Shown: positions 53,498 to 63,412 of the stretch, piece by piece
Position numbering within the stretch: the first letter of the stretch is position 1
How the letters are laid out: every line of letters begins with the position of its first letter
Assembly: GCF_008086595.1 (NCBI RefSeq)
Contig: NZ_RXYA01000008.1
Coordinates: 1 to 64,000 of the forward strand
Reading direction: 5' to 3'
DNA from: Acetobacterium paludosum
GTDB taxonomy: Bacteria > Bacillota > Clostridia > Eubacteriales > Eubacteriaceae
Length of the DNA stretch: 64,000 nt
Program-made: the position numbers and the translations under genes
The notes under the pieces: generated by a model
The model's input: only the letters and a program-made list of their open reading frames with translations
What the model was told of the DNA's origin: nothing
Database searches by the model: none

Positions 53498-54722
53498 CTA
53501 TGGTCTTTCCGATCAGATGAAAGACTTTGTTCGCCGTTTTTTGTTGGATAATTTTACGTTCTCCATTAAAATGACACGTCGTGATCTGGGTTATTCCATT
53601 ATAGCAAAGACCAATATACACCAGTCCGACCGGTTTTTCTGCGGTTCCACCTTCAGGGCCGGCAATCCCCGTTACCGATACAGCGAGATCGGCATTTGAA
53701 ATCTTTTGAAGATTTTCGCACATTTCTCTTGCGGTTTCTTCGCTGACTGCTCCGAATTTTTCAAGAGTTTCTGCTTTTACATGCAGCAGGTTTATTTTTG
53801 TTTCGTTGGAATAAGATACAATACCGGTTCCGAAGACTTTAGAAATTCCCGACTCTTCTGTGAGCTGAGAGGCGATTAATCCGCCCGTACAGGATTCTGC
53901 GGTGGCAATTGTGATATTCTTTTCAATTAACAGCTTGGCGACTGTTTCTGCTAAAGACTGTTTGGAACAAGTAAAGATATTATCTTTAAAACGTTCCAGC
54001 ATGATGTCTTCATATTGATCCAATAATGTATTTAGCTCTTTTTCATTTTCACCGTTGGCAGTAATTCGCACCAGCACCTCGCCCATCTTAGCGTAGGTAG
54101 CAATGGTTGGATTTGTTTGGGTGTCAATGAGGTCAAGCAATCGATCTTCTACCGCTGACTCGCCGATGTCGGACAAATTATAGTATCGTGAAAGCACTAA
54201 CTGCCTGTTTTTTTTCCTTATCAATGGCAATACGTCTTCTTCAAAGACACATTTCATTTCTCGGGGCGGTCCGGGCAGCATAATAATGACTCTTCCCTGT
54301 TCCCTCAGCAATATACCTGGTGCTGTTCCGCAGGGGTTTGGCAATACTTCGGCGTGTTCCGGCACAAAGATTTGCTTGAGGTTATTGGGAGTAAAGGGGA
54401 ATTCACGATTTGCAAAAAATTGCAGCAACTCTTCCTTTACTTTTTCATCCTGAACCAATTCTTTGTTGAATAATTCGGCAATCACTTCTTTGGTTAGATC
54501 ATCCTGGGTTGGTCCCAATCCGCCGGTTGTGATAATGAGGTCGCTGCGATTAAACGCAATTTTCACAACTTCTTCCAGCCGTTTGGGATTATCTCCAACC
54601 GTAGTATGATAACCCACGCTTAAACCCTGGTTCGACAATTCTCTTGACAAATACTGAACATTCGTATTAAGGGTATCCCCAACTAAAAGTTCAGTTCCGA
54701 CACATATAATTTCACATTTCAT
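53481..54722 (-). CDS. cinA: CinA, competence/damage-inducible protein (NMN deamidase domain)
   Basis: A 413-residue protein. The N-terminal MoCF_biosynth domain (1-170) shows TTGGLGPTQDDLTKE and MLPGPPREM. The C-terminal domain (about 255-410) has TIATAESCTGGLIASQLTEESG and AVSVTGIAGPEGG, the nicotinamide-nucleotide deamidase signature. It lies next to recA as in many Firmicutes. RBS GAAAGGATC. Confidence 0.94.
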   Translation of the reverse strand: MKCEIICVGTELLVGDTLNTNVQYLSRELSNQGLSVGYHTTVGDNPKRLEEVVKIAFNRSDLIITTGGLGPTQDDLTKEVIAELFNKELVQDEKVKEELLQFFANREFPFTPNNLKQIFVPEHAEVLPNPCGTAPGILLREQGRVIIMLPGPPREMKCVFEEDVLPLIRKKNRQLVLSRYYNLSDIGESAVEDRLLDLIDTQTNPTIATYAKMGEVLVRITANGENEKELNTLLDQYEDIMLERFKDNIFTCSKQSLAETVAKLLIEKNITIATAESCTGGLIASQLTEESGISKVFGTGIVSYSNETKINLLHVKAETLEKFGAVSEETAREMCENLQKISNADLAVSVTGIAGPEGGTAEKPVGLVYIGLCYNGITQITTCHFNGERKIIQQKTANKVFHLIGKTIVDKAK

Positions 54723-54744
54723 TCTTTAGATCCTTTCAATAATA

Positions 54745-54811
54745 TTAGAAACAATTATTGATCATCATATGGGCCATGAGGTACCGATGATGATCATATA
54801 ATTGTTTCTAA
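54745..54811. repeat. Long inverted repeat between pgsA and cinA
   Basis: TTAGAAACAATTAT-TGATCATCAT and its near-perfect complement ATGATGATCA-TATAATTGTTTCTAA flank a loop of about 17 nt. On the plus strand an A/T run then T7 follows; on the minus strand (the gene direction) there is no T run. It may stabilise or pause the pgsA-cinA mRNA. Confidence 0.6.
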
Positions 54812-54828
54812 ATAGTTTTTTTATTCAA

Positions 54829-55368
54829 TTACATCGTGCGAAATACTTTTTTGTTAATGATGAAATAATCCACTCCTGAAATAATCGTCATGACGGTTGC
54901 AATATAAATCATAATGGTGCCAGCGGGAATGTTGATTAAGTAGAATGGCCAATTGCCAATGAGAATAATCACGATCGCAATCATCTGCGACATGGTCTTT
55001 GCTTTTCCCCATTTACTGGCGGCGATAACGATACCGTCTGCTGCTGCTAAGGTTCTAAGCCCGGTGATGGCAAATTCCCGGGCGATGATAATAATAACAA
55101 TCCATGCCGGTACCGACCCTAACTGGACAAAGCAGATCAGAGCTGAACAGACGAGAAGCTTATCTGCCAGAGGATCCATAAATTTTCCGAAATCTGTAAC
55201 TAGATTGCGACTGCGGGCAAGATAACCGTCAAGGCTGTCTGATAAAGCTGCAATAACAAACAAAGCTGCCGCAAGCGGTTGATGGAATGGGAATTCAATT
55301 AACAAGGCCGCAATGAAAAATGGAATCATAATAATTCGTACCATGGTAATCTTATTAGGTAAGTTCAT
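54829..55368 (-). CDS. pgsA: CDP-diacylglycerol-glycerol-3-phosphate 3-phosphatidyltransferase
   Basis: A 179-residue CDP-alcohol phosphatidyltransferase. It shows the active-site pattern SDSLDGYLARSRNLVTDFGK followed by MDPLADKLL (DGxxAR-x8-GxxxD-x3-D). It makes phosphatidylglycerol phosphate in the membrane. GGAGAGATTGAAA supports ATG at 55368 over a TTG two codons before. It overlaps rimO by 14 nt. Confidence 0.95.
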   Translation of the reverse strand: MNLPNKITMVRIIMIPFFIAALLIEFPFHQPLAAALFVIAALSDSLDGYLARSRNLVTDFGKFMDPLADKLLVCSALICFVQLGSVPAWIVIIIIAREFAITGLRTLAAADGIVIAASKWGKAKTMSQMIAIVIILIGNWPFYLINIPAGTIMIYIATVMTIISGVDYFIINKKVFRTM

Positions 55369-56710
55369 TTTCAATCTCTCCTATCAAATCATATTCTAAT
55401 GCACTGCGTATTTTTACAGAATAAAAATGGCCAATGGTTAACGGCGTTTCTTGGCTGTCAACATAAACCGTTCCGTCTATTTCCGGGGCGTCTCCATAAA
55501 AGCGGCCAGTATAGGTTTCTTCCTCCATCCCTTCAATCAACACCGCTACCGTTCGTCCGATAAACCGTTGCTTATTTTTCAGCGAAATATTTTGCTGAGC
55601 CATCATTATTTCATTGTGACGTTTTTCCTTAAGCTCTTCCGGAATTTGATTTTGAAAGGCGGCTGCCGGGGTATCTTCTTCCTGAGAGTATTTGAAAACG
55701 CCGAGATGATCGAATTCAAGGACGTTGATGCCTTTTAGTAGGGATGAATGATTATCGTTGGTTTCTCCCGGGAAACCGGTGATAATCGACGTTCTCAAAA
55801 CGGCATCCGGCAAAGACTTGCGAATCAGTTGAACAAGTTCTTTAATTTGCTCAAAGGACATCTTTCTCCCCATTCGTTTTAATACCGCATCTTCAGTATG
55901 CTGCAGAGGGATGTCAAAATACTGGCAAATGGAAGGATACTGCTTAACCACTGACAATAACTCCGGGGTGATGCCTTCAGGATACAGATACATCATTCGA
56001 ATCCATTTAAAGCCAAAATCCCGGGCAATCTTTTCCAACAGTTTAGGTAAATCATAGCCTTCATCAAGATCTCTTCCGTATGGGGCGATGTCCTGACCGA
56101 TGAGGATGATCTCCTTAATTCCCATTTCTTTGAGATAGTAAAGCTCATCAAAAATATTCTGACTCTGACGACTTCGGTATTTCCCTCTTATTTTTGGTAT
56201 GGCACAATAGGTGCAGTGATGGTCGCAGCCCTCGCTGATTCTTACAAAAGTAGACACCGTGCCTTTTTTGATATAGCGTTTGATTTTTGCTGTCACTTCT
56301 TTTTCGATATCACCCAAATATGTTTCATCCTGACGCTGTGTTTCACTGGACTCTTCAAAACGATTGATTAAATCAATGATATTATCAAAATGACCCACTC
56401 CTAGGAAGCCATCGATTTCCTCTATCTCGTCACTTAATTCTTTATGGTAGCGTTCTGCCATGCATCCGGCGACAATGAGAACTTTACACCTTCCGCTTTT
56501 TTTATATTCAACATATTCAAGAATATAATCGATGGATTGTTCTTTTGCTTCCTGGATAAAACAGCAGGTATTCACGATAATAATGTCTGCATCCTGAGGA
56601 TCTTCCTGGATACAATACTGCTTTTCCTGTATTAAACCCAACATCAGCTGTGAATCAATGGTATTTTTATCACAGCCCAAAGTTGTTACATGGATATTTT
56701 TATTTTTCAT
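55355..56710 (-). CDS. rimO: Ribosomal protein S12 methylthiotransferase RimO
   Basis: A 451-residue radical-SAM enzyme that modifies Asp of ribosomal protein S12. The N-terminal UPF0004 domain has VTTLGCDKNTIDSQ and NTCCFIQEAKEQS. The radical-SAM Cys lie in SEGCDHHCTYCAIP (about 150-163). The C-terminal TRAM domain ends the protein. RBS GGTGAAG. It is 7 nt after the ftsK stop. Confidence 0.95.
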   Translation of the reverse strand: MKNKNIHVTTLGCDKNTIDSQLMLGLIQEKQYCIQEDPQDADIIIVNTCCFIQEAKEQSIDYILEYVEYKKSGRCKVLIVAGCMAERYHKELSDEIEEIDGFLGVGHFDNIIDLINRFEESSETQRQDETYLGDIEKEVTAKIKRYIKKGTVSTFVRISEGCDHHCTYCAIPKIRGKYRSRQSQNIFDELYYLKEMGIKEIILIGQDIAPYGRDLDEGYDLPKLLEKIARDFGFKWIRMMYLYPEGITPELLSVVKQYPSICQYFDIPLQHTEDAVLKRMGRKMSFEQIKELVQLIRKSLPDAVLRTSIITGFPGETNDNHSSLLKGINVLEFDHLGVFKYSQEEDTPAAAFQNQIPEELKEKRHNEIMMAQQNISLKNKQRFIGRTVAVLIEGMEEETYTGRFYGDAPEIDGTVYVDSQETPLTIGHFYSVKIRSALEYDLIGEIENELT

Positions 56711-56717
56711 TCTTCAC

Positions 56718-59207
56718 CTACTCCCGATTTCTAATTTCATCTTCTGTTACCAATATTTCCCGTGGTTTGCTTCCGTTCGGCCCGGATATAATGCCCCGTT
56801 CTTCAAGGTCATCAATAATTCTTCCTGCTCTTGCATAACCAACCTGTAATTTTCGCTGCAGCATTGAAGTTGATATTTGATTATATTCGAAAGCTATTTT
56901 TATCGCATCTTCTAACAGAACATCGCCATCACGTTTAGGCTTTTTTTCTTCCGGTTCCTTTGAAATTTCATCTTCAATGGAAGCATCGTACTGTTTGCCT
57001 TTCTTAACTTCTACTGCATCAATGACGGCATTGATTTCATGATCGGACACATATGTGCATTGTACCCTGGTCGGCTTTGATTGTCCTACCGGATAATACA
57101 GCATATCCCCTTTCCCCAAAAGTTTTTCGGCCCCGCCGGTATCCAGGATTGTTCGTGAATCCGTATTTGAAGCCACCGCAAAAGCTATTCTGGAGGGAAT
57201 ATTCGCTTTAATCAGTCCGGTAATGACATCCACCGACGGGCGTTGGGTGGCAATAATTAAATGAATGCCACATGCTCGCGCGAGCTGAGCGATCCGGCAA
57301 ATGGCATTTTCGACTTCTTTTGGCGAAGTAATCATCAAATCTGCTAACTCGTCGATAACAATGACAATGCGGGGTAATTTTTTATCCCCTGATTTTTCAA
57401 TTAATTCATTGTAGCCTTCAATATCCCTGACTCCTGAATCTTTAAACAGCATATAGCGCTCTGTCATTTCCTTCAATCCCCAATTTAATGCATAGGCGGC
57501 CTTTTTAGGATCTGTTACCACCGGAATCAGTAAATGCGGAATCGCGTTATACTGACTGAGTTCGACCATTTTGGGGTCGATCATAATGAACCGTACTTCA
57601 GCGGGAGAGGATTTAAAAATAAGACTCGTGATAATACTGTTGATGCAAACGCTTTTCCCTGAACCCGTGGCTCCGGCAATCAGCACATGAGGCATTTTGC
57701 CGATGTCGCCAATAATACTTTCTCCGGTAAGTGTTTTTCCCAGGGCAAAAGTTAACGGACTTTTGCTGTCCTTAAACTCAGGCGTATCAATGATTTCCCG
57801 TAAGCCGACAATTTCCGAAACTTCGTTGGGTACTTCTATTCCAACAGCGGCCTTGCCGGGAATCGGTGCTTCGATGCGAATATCTGAAGTTGCCAGACTT
57901 AATGCCAAATCGTTGGCTAAGTTCACAATCTTATTTACTTTCACGCCGGGCGCCAGTTGGAGCTCGAAACGGGTAATACTCGGGCCGACATTCACTTCAA
58001 TAATTTTTGCCCGGACGCCAAAGTTTTTCAAGGTATCTTCAATGATTTTTGCTTTTTTGATTACATCATCTTTTTTTGATTTTTTTTTTGCTGCCGGAGG
58101 ATTGAGCAGATCTAATGACGGAAACGTGTATTCTTCGATTTCTTCACCCAGGTTGATTTTCTCCTGATTAAGATGTTCTGCTTCTTCACCTTTGTCTTTT
58201 CCAATTTTTCCACGACTTAAGCCGCTAAAATCCGAATGATCAGCCATTTTGTTTTCTTCATTTATTCCATTGTCTATTTTGCCCCGACTTAAACCACTTA
58301 AATCCGATGGATTAAGAAAGTTTTCATGAATTTTAATGGGTGGTTCTTTGACAATGACTTCTTCTTCAATAAAACCAAACGGATCTGTCTTGGTCTTCTT
58401 TTTTGATTTGCCAGCTGATTGATTGACGGGTTTAAATAATGATTTGTTTGAGTCGCCGTTTATATGAAGGGGTTCAAATAATGCCGCATCATTTTCCTCC
58501 GCACTAATCGGGGGAATCATTGCTGTTTCGGATGTGCGATCTTTGGTCGCCTTCACTTCGTTTTTAATTTTTCTTTTATCTTTGATCGCCGCAATCTTGT
58601 CTTTAACGCGATTTTTTAAGGATGGTGCATCTTTATTTTTATCTTTGATGTTCTGCCAATATTTTTTGAGACTATTTTTGAATATAATTGCCATCATCAG
58701 AATAGAGGAAATAACGACAAGCAAAATCGTCCCTTTGACCGCAAATAACTTTATCAGTAATACCGCCAGCAATATTCCAATGATTCCACCGTATTGACCA
58801 TACTGTGCTAAACTAAAAAGTTCCGGGATACTATAACCCATTAAATTAGGCGTATTAATCGTAAAGATAATCATCAAATTGACGAGCAGTAAAAAAACCA
58901 ATACAAAGTTTTGGGCCCAATCATCAATTTTATTGATACAAAGAATAATTCCCAGGGCAACAAAGTAAAAACAAATTAATAGCGTTGCTGACCCAAAGCA
59001 ATAGCTAAATCCCTGACTAACCAGATCACCAGCAATCCCGGCATTAAAATCAATATAGGAATAAGCGGTAAAACATCCGACAATGATAAGCAACACCCCA
59101 ATAACCAGGTTATTGCCAAATATTTTTTTTGTTGCTTTCTTTTTTCTTCGACTTTGTGCTGCATTTCTGCTTTTTTGATTTTGTGTGGTTCTTTTTTTTG
59201 TAGCCAT
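56718..59207 (-). CDS. ftsK: DNA translocase FtsK/SpoIIIE
   Basis: An 829-residue protein: basic N-terminus, four or five membrane helices (about 27-180), a charged linker (about 190-370), the RecA-like motor with GATGSGKSVCINSI and IVIVIDELADLM, and a gamma winged helix (about 760-829, STSMLQRKLQVGYARAGRIIDDL in part). It pumps chromosomal DNA at division septa or into spores. The linker holds two copies of SDxSGLSRGKI. ATG at 59207 after GAGGAGAAGA is the start, 28 codons inside a longer open frame. Confidence 0.95.
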   Translation of the reverse strand: MATKKRTTQNQKSRNAAQSRRKKKATKKIFGNNLVIGVLLIIVGCFTAYSYIDFNAGIAGDLVSQGFSYCFGSATLLICFYFVALGIILCINKIDDWAQNFVLVFLLLVNLMIIFTINTPNLMGYSIPELFSLAQYGQYGGIIGILLAVLLIKLFAVKGTILLVVISSILMMAIIFKNSLKKYWQNIKDKNKDAPSLKNRVKDKIAAIKDKRKIKNEVKATKDRTSETAMIPPISAEENDAALFEPLHINGDSNKSLFKPVNQSAGKSKKKTKTDPFGFIEEEVIVKEPPIKIHENFLNPSDLSGLSRGKIDNGINEENKMADHSDFSGLSRGKIGKDKGEEAEHLNQEKINLGEEIEEYTFPSLDLLNPPAAKKKSKKDDVIKKAKIIEDTLKNFGVRAKIIEVNVGPSITRFELQLAPGVKVNKIVNLANDLALSLATSDIRIEAPIPGKAAVGIEVPNEVSEIVGLREIIDTPEFKDSKSPLTFALGKTLTGESIIGDIGKMPHVLIAGATGSGKSVCINSIITSLIFKSSPAEVRFIMIDPKMVELSQYNAIPHLLIPVVTDPKKAAYALNWGLKEMTERYMLFKDSGVRDIEGYNELIEKSGDKKLPRIVIVIDELADLMITSPKEVENAICRIAQLARACGIHLIIATQRPSVDVITGLIKANIPSRIAFAVASNTDSRTILDTGGAEKLLGKGDMLYYPVGQSKPTRVQCTYVSDHEINAVIDAVEVKKGKQYDASIEDEISKEPEEKKPKRDGDVLLEDAIKIAFEYNQISTSMLQRKLQVGYARAGRIIDDLEERGIISGPNGSKPREILVTEDEIRNRE

Positions 59208-59227
59208 TCTTCTCCTCATAATATAAC

Positions 59228-59278
59228 CCAAGAAATACACTTTGCAAGTTTCTCTGCGTTTGGCGACTGCCTTCACAC
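59228..59278 (+). repeat. Degenerate intergenic repeat, copy A (short)
   Basis: The segment reads CCAAGAAATACAC, TTTGCAAGTTTCTCTGCG and TTTGGCGACTGCCTTCACAC in order. The first 35 nt match the copy at 61990-62074 at most positions, and TTTGGCGACTG matches copy C at 31262-31349. It lies just upstream of the ftsK start. Confidence 0.45.
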
Positions 59279-59296
59279 AAATAAAAGACATGATAA

Positions 59297-59320
59297 AAGG
59301 TGTAGGAAAACCTACACCTT
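59297..59320. terminator. Terminator-like hairpin between dut and ftsK
   Basis: AAGGTGTAGG pairs perfectly with CCTACACCTT around a 4-nt loop. On the minus strand TTTTATC follows. It lies about 107 nt past dut; the region 59208-59426 has no gene. Confidence 0.65.
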
Positions 59321-59426
59321 AGAGTCTCGACAATCATAAGGTGCAGCAATCATGAAATTTTGCGACAGCTCCTAGTGCTTGTTTATTAATTGTTATTACT
59401 ATTGGAACGCAATATGACACTCAACT

Positions 59427-59882
59427 TCACTTTCCTGAGTGACCAAAACCACCATCGCCTCGTTCACTGGTTTCTAATTCTTCAATGCTGGTGACTTCTG
59501 AAAAATCCGCTTTTACATACTCAGCAAAAACCATTTGCGCAATTCGCTCACCTGGCTCCAACTGATACGGTCGATCCAGTAAGTTTATCAAAATAATCTT
59601 AATTTCTCCACGATAATCTGGGTCAATCGTTCCGATCCCGTTAACCAATGAAAGTCCGTGCTTAAGAGCCAATCCGCTGCGCGCCCGTATTTGGGCTTCA
59701 ATTCCTAGCGGCATTTCAATAAATATTCCGGTCGGAATCTGATAAACTTTCTTAGGCATCACAATCAATTTTCCTTCGATATTCGCTCTTAAATCGACCC
59801 CTGCAGAGCCTTCGGTTTGATACTGCGGTAATGGGTACTCAGATTTATTGAAGATCTTGATTTTGCAATTATTAACCCTCAT
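59427..59882 (-). CDS. dut: Deoxyuridine 5'-triphosphate nucleotidohydrolase
   Basis: A 151-residue trimeric dUTPase with the five motifs visible: GSAGVDLRA, RARSGLALK, NGIGTIDPDYRGEI, GERIAQMVFAE and RGDGGFGHSG. It removes dUTP and supplies dUMP. The ATG shares one base with the pnp stop (TAATG), so translation is coupled to pnp. Confidence 0.97.
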   Translation of the reverse strand: MRVNNCKIKIFNKSEYPLPQYQTEGSAGVDLRANIEGKLIVMPKKVYQIPTGIFIEMPLGIEAQIRARSGLALKHGLSLVNGIGTIDPDYRGEIKIILINLLDRPYQLEPGERIAQMVFAEYVKADFSEVTSIEELETSERGDGGFGHSGK

Positions 59883-61960
59883 TATTCTTTTGGCAACATT
59901 GCTTTGCGAGATAAATTAATACGTCCCTGTCCATCTATTTCCATAACTTTAACGGTCACTTCATCACCGATGTTTACAACATCTTCAACTTTGTCGACGC
60001 GTTCGTTTGCTAATTTCGAAATATGGATCAAACCATCTTTTCCGCCTGGCAATGATACAAAAGCACCGAAAGTCATAATCCGGACAACCTTACCGGTCAA
60101 TACTTCGCCAACTTCTACTACACGTACAATGTTTTCGATTATTTCCCGTGCGCGTTTTCCAGATTCTGAATCAGTCGAGGCAATGAATACCCGACCATCA
60201 TCTTCAATATCAATTTTCACGCCGGTTTCATCAATAATTTTATTAATGACTTTTCCGCCTGAACCGATAACGTCTCTGATTTTATCAGGATTAATCTGCA
60301 TAATGAAAATCTGCGGCGCATTTGGAGATAATTCTTTTCTCGGTTCTGATATTTCTTCATTCATAATGCCCATAATATGAAGTCTGCCAATACGAGCTTG
60401 TTCTAAGGCTTCAGTCAATACTTCTTCACTGATTCCATCGACTTTAATATCCATTTGAATAGCAGTAATGCCATCTGCTGTTCCCGCTACTTTGAAGTCC
60501 ATATCGCCAAGGGCATCTTCCATTCCCTGAATATCTGAAAGAATAGCAAGTTTATCGCCTTCTTTAATAAGTCCCATGGCAATCCCGGCAACTGTCGCCT
60601 TTATCGGTACCCCGGCAGCCATTAGCGAAAGGGAACTTCCGCACACACTACCCTGTGACGTTGATCCGTTTGAGCTTAAGACTTCTGATACCACACGAAT
60701 GGCATATGGAAAATCTTCTTCTGATGGCAGCACTGGTAACAGCGCACGCTCGGCTAGCGATCCATGACCGATTTCACGGCGACCCGGTCCTCTTGAAGGT
60801 CGGGTTTCACCGACACTGTAGGACGGGAAATTATAATGATGCATATACCGTTTTGATTCTTCATTTGATAAACCATCAAGTGATTGCGCATCGCCTAAAA
60901 CACTCAGAGTTGTCACCGACAATACTTGGGTTTCTCCGCGCGTAAACAAACCTGAGCCATGTGGTCTGGCAAGAAAATCAATTTGGGCTGATATTGGTCT
61001 GATTTCATTCGTTTTACGATTGTCCGGTCGAATACGTTCTTCAAGAATAAGTCTTCTTATCTCTTTTTTCAAAAGAGATTTAAGAACATCATCAACTTCA
61101 TTTCCCTTTTCTGGAAAGAGCTCTTCGCAATGTGCTTTTACCAACTCGTTTACTCTGTCGATATTTTCCAGTCTTTCAAGTTTGTCTGAAGTATTAACAG
61201 CATCCTTTAATCGATCACCGATAAATGAAACAATTTCATTCTGGACATCTTCAGAAGGCAAAAATAATTTGTATTCCTTTTTTTCTTTTCCGACTGTTGC
61301 GATGATTTCTTCCTGAAAAGCCACAATTTTTTTAATTTCTTCATGAGCTAATAAGATTGCATCCAACATCAGTTTTTCAGAAACGATGTTAGCACCTGCT
61401 TCAACCATCATAATGGCCTCTTTGGTTCCTGAAACAACTAAACTAAGATCACTTTTTCCGCGTTGTTCTTCGTTTGGATTAATGATCAACTCTCCGTCAA
61501 CATAGCCTACTGCGACGGCGCCGGTTGGTCCGTTAAAGGGAATGTCAGAAATCGACAATACAATTGACGATCCGATCATAGCCGCAATTTCTGGGGCATT
61601 GTCCTGATCAACCGACATAACGGTTGCGGTAACGGATACATCGTTTCTAAAGCCCTTTGGAAACAAAGGGCGAAGGGGACGATCCATGAGTCTTGAATTT
61701 AAAATAGCTCTTTCCGTCGGTCGACCTTCTCGTTTTATAAAGCCTCCCGGAATTTTCCCAACCGAGTATTGTTTTTCTTCATAATCACAACTTAATGGAA
61801 AGAAATCCATTCCTTCACGGGGCTTTTTAGAAGCAGCAGTTACTACTAAAACTTCTGTTTCGCCATATCTAATCATGGCAGCACCTTTTGCAAGCTGTGC
61901 TACCTGGCCAATTTCCACCCGGAAAGGGCGTCCGGCAATTTGAGTTTCAAAAATATTCAT
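59882..61960 (-). CDS. pnp: Polyribonucleotide nucleotidyltransferase (PNPase)
   Basis: A 692-residue phosphorolytic 3'-5' exoribonuclease. It has two RNase PH domains (about 10-220 and 310-550, with [20 protein letters not shown]), a KH domain ([14 protein letters not shown]) and an S1 domain ([17 protein letters not shown]). It works with RNase Y (52 kb) in RNA decay. It lies after rpsO, the universal arrangement. Confidence 0.98.
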   Translation of the reverse strand: MNIFETQIAGRPFRVEIGQVAQLAKGAAMIRYGETEVLVVTAASKKPREGMDFFPLSCDYEEKQYSVGKIPGGFIKREGRPTERAILNSRLMDRPLRPLFPKGFRNDVSVTATVMSVDQDNAPEIAAMIGSSIVLSISDIPFNGPTGAVAVGYVDGELIINPNEEQRGKSDLSLVVSGTKEAIMMVEAGANIVSEKLMLDAILLAHEEIKKIVAFQEEIIATVGKEKKEYKLFLPSEDVQNEIVSFIGDRLKDAVNTSDKLERLENIDRVNELVKAHCEELFPEKGNEVDDVLKSLLKKEIRRLILEERIRPDNRKTNEIRPISAQIDFLARPHGSGLFTRGETQVLSVTTLSVLGDAQSLDGLSNEESKRYMHHYNFPSYSVGETRPSRGPGRREIGHGSLAERALLPVLPSEEDFPYAIRVVSEVLSSNGSTSQGSVCGSSLSLMAAGVPIKATVAGIAMGLIKEGDKLAILSDIQGMEDALGDMDFKVAGTADGITAIQMDIKVDGISEEVLTEALEQARIGRLHIMGIMNEEISEPRKELSPNAPQIFIMQINPDKIRDVIGSGGKVINKIIDETGVKIDIEDDGRVFIASTDSESGKRAREIIENIVRVVEVGEVLTGKVVRIMTFGAFVSLPGGKDGLIHISKLANERVDKVEDVVNIGDEVTVKVMEIDGQGRINLSRKAMLPKE

Positions 61961-61989
61961 TATTTTCTCGCTTTCTATTTATTTTAACC

Positions 61990-62074
61990 ACAAGAAACAC
62001 GTTTGCGAGTTTCCCGCCGTTCGCAGGCAATCTCCAAGTGAGTGTGAGGACTCATTTGACTCATTGCCTTCACG
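61990..62074 (+). repeat. Degenerate intergenic repeat, copy B
   Basis: It opens CAAGAAACACGTTTGCGAG, continues TTTCCCGCC, and has GGCAATCTCCAAGTGAGTGTG and CTCATTTGACTCATTGCC. The first half aligns with copy A (59228) and the second half with the reverse strand of copy C (31262-31349). It lies between pnp and the rpsO terminator. Confidence 0.45.
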
Positions 62075-62075
62075 T

Positions 62076-62104
62076 AAAAAAAAGAGGGCGGAATACTCCG
62101 CCCC
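62076..62104 (-). terminator. Intrinsic terminator or attenuator between rpsO and pnp
   Basis: On the minus strand GGGCGGA-GTAT-TCCGCCC is followed by CTCTTTTTTTT. It lies 4 nt past the rpsO stop. Partial read-through would supply pnp, which has no obvious promoter of its own. Confidence 0.88.
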
Positions 62105-62107
62105 AAA

Positions 62108-62374
62108 TTATTTTCTTAAGCCTAATCTTTGGATTAGTTCACGATATCGATTGATATCTTTGCCTTTTAAATAAGTTAATAATCGTCTTCGTTGTCCTAC
62201 AAGTTTTAGCAGGCCACGTCGTGAGTGATGATCTTTTTTGTGAATTTGAAGATGTCCGTTAAGATCATTTATTCTTGCTGTCAGCAATGCAATTTGAACT
62301 TCTGGTGAACCGGTGTCACCATCATGTCTTTTGTAGTCATTGACTACTGTTTCTTTTACTTCTTTACTAATCAT
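62108..62374 (-). CDS. rpsO: 30S ribosomal protein S15
   Basis: An 88-residue protein; family motifs are [22 protein letters not shown] and [19 protein letters not shown] (in part). AAGGAGAAAAAA before ATG at 62374 gives the usual MISKEVKE start, 19 codons inside a longer frame. Confidence 0.97.
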   Translation of the reverse strand: MISKEVKETVVNDYKRHDGDTGSPEVQIALLTARINDLNGHLQIHKKDHHSRRGLLKLVGQRRRLLTYLKGKDINRYRELIQRLGLRK

Positions 62375-62460
62375 TTTTTTCTCCTTATTTTTCAAATTAT
62401 CCATAGACCGAGTATTTTGTTGGAGTTTCAAAAAACCAAGTGAATGGAATTAACTTGTTA

Positions 62461-62489
62461 ATTGTATCATAAGCACTAAATTATGTAAA
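62461..62489 (-). promoter_or_regulatory. Promoter of rpsO-pnp
   Basis: On the minus strand TTTACA (62484-62489) and TACAAT (62461-62466) are 17 nt apart, leaving a leader of about 80 nt before rpsO. Confidence 0.75.
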
Positions 62490-62494
62490 TAATT

Positions 62495-63403
62495 TTATTT
62501 TATGTAATTTTTCTGAATGTCTTCGATATCACTTTTTATTCGCACAACTAAATCGTCAATCGTATCAAATTTAATCTCATTTCGTATTTTATTCTTAAAG
62601 ACAATCGTTATTTCTTCATCGTAGATATTCTCATCAAAATCATAAATATATGTTTCAATGCTAAAAGGATGTTTTTCAAAGGTTGGATTGCAGCCTAAAT
62701 TTGTTAATCCATTATAGCATCTTCCGTTATAATAAACATGCGTATAGTAAACACCGGTGTTCGGTAAAACTATTTTTTTATCCAACTTAATATTTGCCGT
62801 TGGAATTCCGTATTGACGTCCCAGTCTTTTCCCCTGAACAACTCTACCGGTTAACGCATAATCACGTCCCAGGAAATCTTTTACTTCTTCAACCTGTCCG
62901 CAACTAATCAACTCTCTGATCAAAGTTGAACTGACTGAGTGCTCATCAATAATAAATTGGGGGAGAATCTCCACGGCAAATCCATATTTTTTTCCAAGTT
63001 CTGTTAATATCTCTGTCGTTCCTGATCCTTTGTAACCAAAATTATAATTGTATCCCACTACAAGTGTTTTCACCTTGTATTTTTTTAAAAGATATTCGGT
63101 AATAAATTTTTCAGGAGTCAGTTTCATCAGTCTTTCTGTAAAGGGATTTAAAAATACGTAGTCTAAACCAAATTCGCGAATGATCGATTCTTTTTCAGTG
63201 TTTGAAGTAATCAACCATGGTGTATAATTTGGAAAAATAAGTTCAAGGGGGTGCTCATTAAAGGTCATCACCCCTGTCTTCAATCCTAATTGATTGCCAA
63301 TTTCTTTTGTTTTTTTCAAAAGGGCCTGATGTCCCCGGTGTACACCGTCAAAAAAGCCCAGCGCTAAAACAATTTCTTCTCCATGATATAAGGTCTTTGT
63401 CAT
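62495..63403 (-). CDS. ribF: Bifunctional riboflavin kinase/FMN adenylyltransferase
   Basis: A 302-residue enzyme making FMN and FAD. The N-terminal adenylyltransferase domain opens ALGFFDGVHRGHQALL (HxGH-like site) and has VVGYNYNFGYKGSG. The C-terminal kinase domain begins GRVVQGKRLGRQYGIPTANI. RBS GAGGAAAATTA. It follows truB by 9 nt, the standard pair. Confidence 0.96.
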   Translation of the reverse strand: MTKTLYHGEEIVLALGFFDGVHRGHQALLKKTKEIGNQLGLKTGVMTFNEHPLELIFPNYTPWLITSNTEKESIIREFGLDYVFLNPFTERLMKLTPEKFITEYLLKKYKVKTLVVGYNYNFGYKGSGTTEILTELGKKYGFAVEILPQFIIDEHSVSSTLIRELISCGQVEEVKDFLGRDYALTGRVVQGKRLGRQYGIPTANIKLDKKIVLPNTGVYYTHVYYNGRCYNGLTNLGCNPTFEKHPFSIETYIYDFDENIYDEEITIVFKNKIRNEIKFDTIDDLVVRIKSDIEDIQKNYIK

Positions 63404-63412
63404 TAATTTTCC

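Noticed and set aside
57697-58167. Open frame of 156 codons antisense to ftsK
   Set aside because: Shadow of a well-supported gene; Ser/Ile-rich translation without family features.
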